NCBI GenBank assembly: GCA_027487905.1
Contig: JAIYCR010000020.1
Span: 1 to 64,000, forward strand
Length of the DNA stretch: 64,000 nt
Direction of reading: 5' to 3'
Origin: Rubrivivax sp.
GTDB taxonomy: Bacteria > Pseudomonadota > Gammaproteobacteria > Burkholderiales > Burkholderiaceae_C
Under the pieces are notes generated by a model. The model worked only from the letters and a program-made list of their open reading frames with translations. It was not told the origin of the DNA and ran no database searches. A program made the position numbers and the translations under genes. Below, piece by piece: positions 62,853-64,000 of this stretch (the stretch's first letter is position 1; each line of letters opens with the position of its first letter).

Positions 62853-63934
62853 CGGTCCTCCCGCTGAAGGCTGGACGACTGGCGGCGCAGCAGCGCGTAG
62901 AGGTAGACACCGCCCACCACAGCCGTGATCACGCCCACCGGAAGCTCCTGCGGTGCCAGCAACGCGCGGGCCAGCAGGTCGGCCCACAGCAGCAGCACCG
63001 CGCCCACCAGCGCACTGGCGCCCAGCAGCCAGCGGTGGGCACCGGGTGCATGCCGCCGCACCAGGTGAGGGGCCACCAGCCCGACGAAGGCCACCAGCCC
63101 GGCCTGGGAAACCGCCAGCGCCGTTGCCGCAGCCAGCACCACCACCAGCCGAAGTCGGATGCGGCCGAGCGAAAGGCCCAGGCTGGCCGCGGTGTCGTCG
63201 CCCAGCGTCAGCGCGTCCAGCGCGCGTGCATGGCGCAGGGCTGTGCCGGCGGCCAGCGCCAGGCCGGCGGCCAGCCAGACCACCGCGTCCCAGCCGAGCA
63301 CGCCGGTGTTGCCCAGCAGGAAGGCCTGACGCGCCCGCAGCGCCTGCGGCGAGAACTGGGTGATGAGGTCACCCACGGCGGCCAGCAGCACCGCCACCAC
63401 CACGCCGGCCAGCAGCAGGCGCAGCGTGTCCACCGCACCCCGGGCCAGCGCCAGCGTCAGCGCCACGCCGCCCAGCGCCCCGAAGAAGGCCGCCGCCACC
63501 AGCCCGAGCTGGGCGAGGCCCGCCATCGCGCCGATCTCGAAGGCCATGCCAGAGGCGCCGGCAGCCGCGAGCACGGCCACCACCCCCAGGCCGGCCCCAG
63601 CGGCCGAGCCCAGCAGGTAGGGGTCGGCCAGCGGGTTGCGGAACAGGCCCTGGGCCAGCGCCCCGGCCAGCCCCAGCAGCGCGCCGACCAGCGCCGCGCC
63701 CAGGCCCCGCGGCGCGCGGATCTCGCCGAGGATGAGCGCGGCTTGCTCGCCGGCCAGTTCCTCGGCCAGCCGGCCCGGCGCGAAGCCCTGCGGCCCGGTG
63801 ACCAGGCCGGCCAGCAGGCCGCCCGCCAGCAGCCCGGCCATCGCCAGCGCCAGCCATCGGCGTCGCCCGAGGTCCAGGTCCGGCGCAGCGGTCGGGGCCG
63901 ACGGCAGTGAACGGGGTGCGGTGCCGGGGTTCAT
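62849..63934 (-). CDS. btuC: Cobalamin ABC importer permease (BtuC/FecCD family)
   Basis: A membrane subunit of 361 residues with about ten helices and FecCD landmarks: LGEIRAPRGLGAALVGALLG, RNPLADPYLLGSAAGAGLG and GLVAFVGLVAPHLVRRH (given in part). The start ATG overlaps the preceding gene's stop and the end overlaps btuD by four bases. Genome context (cob genes) favours corrinoid import. Confidence 0.9.
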   Translation of the reverse strand: MNPGTAPRSLPSAPTAAPDLDLGRRRWLALAMAGLLAGGLLAGLVTGPQGFAPGRLAEELAGEQAALILGEIRAPRGLGAALVGALLGLAGALAQGLFRNPLADPYLLGSAAGAGLGVVAVLAAAGASGMAFEIGAMAGLAQLGLVAAAFFGALGGVALTLALARGAVDTLRLLLAGVVVAVLLAAVGDLITQFSPQALRARQAFLLGNTGVLGWDAVVWLAAGLALAAGTALRHARALDALTLGDDTAASLGLSLGRIRLRLVVVLAAATALAVSQAGLVAFVGLVAPHLVRRHAPGAHRWLLGASALVGAVLLLWADLLARALLAPQELPVGVITAVVGGVYLYALLRRQSSSLQREDR

Positions 63935-64000
63935 CGAAGGGGCGGGGGCAAGGCCGCGATGCAGTCCGCCAGCCCGGCGGCGGTTTCGCCCAGGCGCGGT
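63931..64000 (-). CDS. btuF: C-terminal end of a probable periplasmic B12-binding protein
   Basis: Only the last 22 codons are in the window, reading PRLGETAAGLADCIAALPPP and two further residues before a TGA that overlaps the btuC start by four bases. The pattern PRL..ETAAGLADCIAAL resembles the end of BtuF-type binding proteins, and the position upstream of btuC-btuD fits. The length is too short for certainty. Confidence 0.55.
   Translation of the reverse strand, partial: PRLGETAAGLADCIAALPPPLR

Overview
This is a chromosomal window of very high G+C with nearly wall-to-wall genes, most likely from a member of the Burkholderiales (Rubrivivax/Leptothrix/Roseateles-like betaproteobacteria). 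The reasons are the gene order ubiJ-ubiB-FmdB-DUF502-aspS-nudB-endonuclease/phosphatase-clsB, several Bug/TctC-type solute receptors, a che operon with a CheZ-like protein, and an AspRS that carries a non-discriminating marker residue. The species call is inference. I see no rRNA, tRNA, IS element, prophage or CRISPR array, and no gene-free stretch longer than about 300 bases.

Layout. 1-4116 (minus): chemotaxis operon reading CheZ-like, cheY, cheA, then an MCP that runs off the left edge. 4311-8059 (plus): a NarX/NarL-type histidine kinase and regulator coupled by a 4-base overlap to lolC-lolD. 8083-12361 (minus): an HtrA-like protease followed by a MoxR-DUF58-VWA operon. 12589-16638 (plus): TatD nuclease, deoxyinosine glycosylase, spermidine-synthase-like protein and an orphan GspE/PilB-type ATPase. 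16804-24154: a tripartite tricarboxylate transporter (TctB, TctA, TctC) mixed with an amidohydrolase, a TSUP permease, a divergent GntR/HutC regulator and an FMN alpha-hydroxy-acid dehydrogenase, which looks like a substrate-uptake and catabolic cluster. 24230-28585 (minus): a ProQ-domain protein with long low-complexity tails, dinB and a polyprenyl sugar-phosphate transferase. 28726-36663 (plus): the conserved ubi/aspS/nudB/clsB block. 36691-47449 (mainly plus): a ligase-exonuclease-Lhr DNA repair set, containing one unrecognised gene and split by a patatin, a DUF429 protein, a methyltransferase and a K+/H+ antiporter. 47430-49861 (minus): a soluble kinase with a receiver-TPR protein. 50062-54188 (plus): a secreted nuclease and a MacA/FtsX-type ABC exporter. 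54232-56884: an SDR, then a small unknown protein paired with a radical SAM enzyme. 56832-59413: a Bug receptor, and an EamA exporter divergent from an Lrp-type regulator. 59355-64000 (minus): cobalamin nucleotide-loop assembly (cobC, cobS, cobT) with B12 ABC import (btuD, btuC and the end of a probable btuF).

For novelty, the leads I rate highest are the radical SAM enzyme with its 135-residue partner (55225-56884), the unknown 174-residue protein embedded between the ligase-associated exonuclease and the ATP-dependent ligase (37767-38291), a cluster of DnaA-box-like sequences inside an ABC exporter operon (53324-53457), and a 43-base-period repeat with strong hairpins between dinB and the sugar transferase. 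All functional statements come from reading motifs by eye; no database search was possible.
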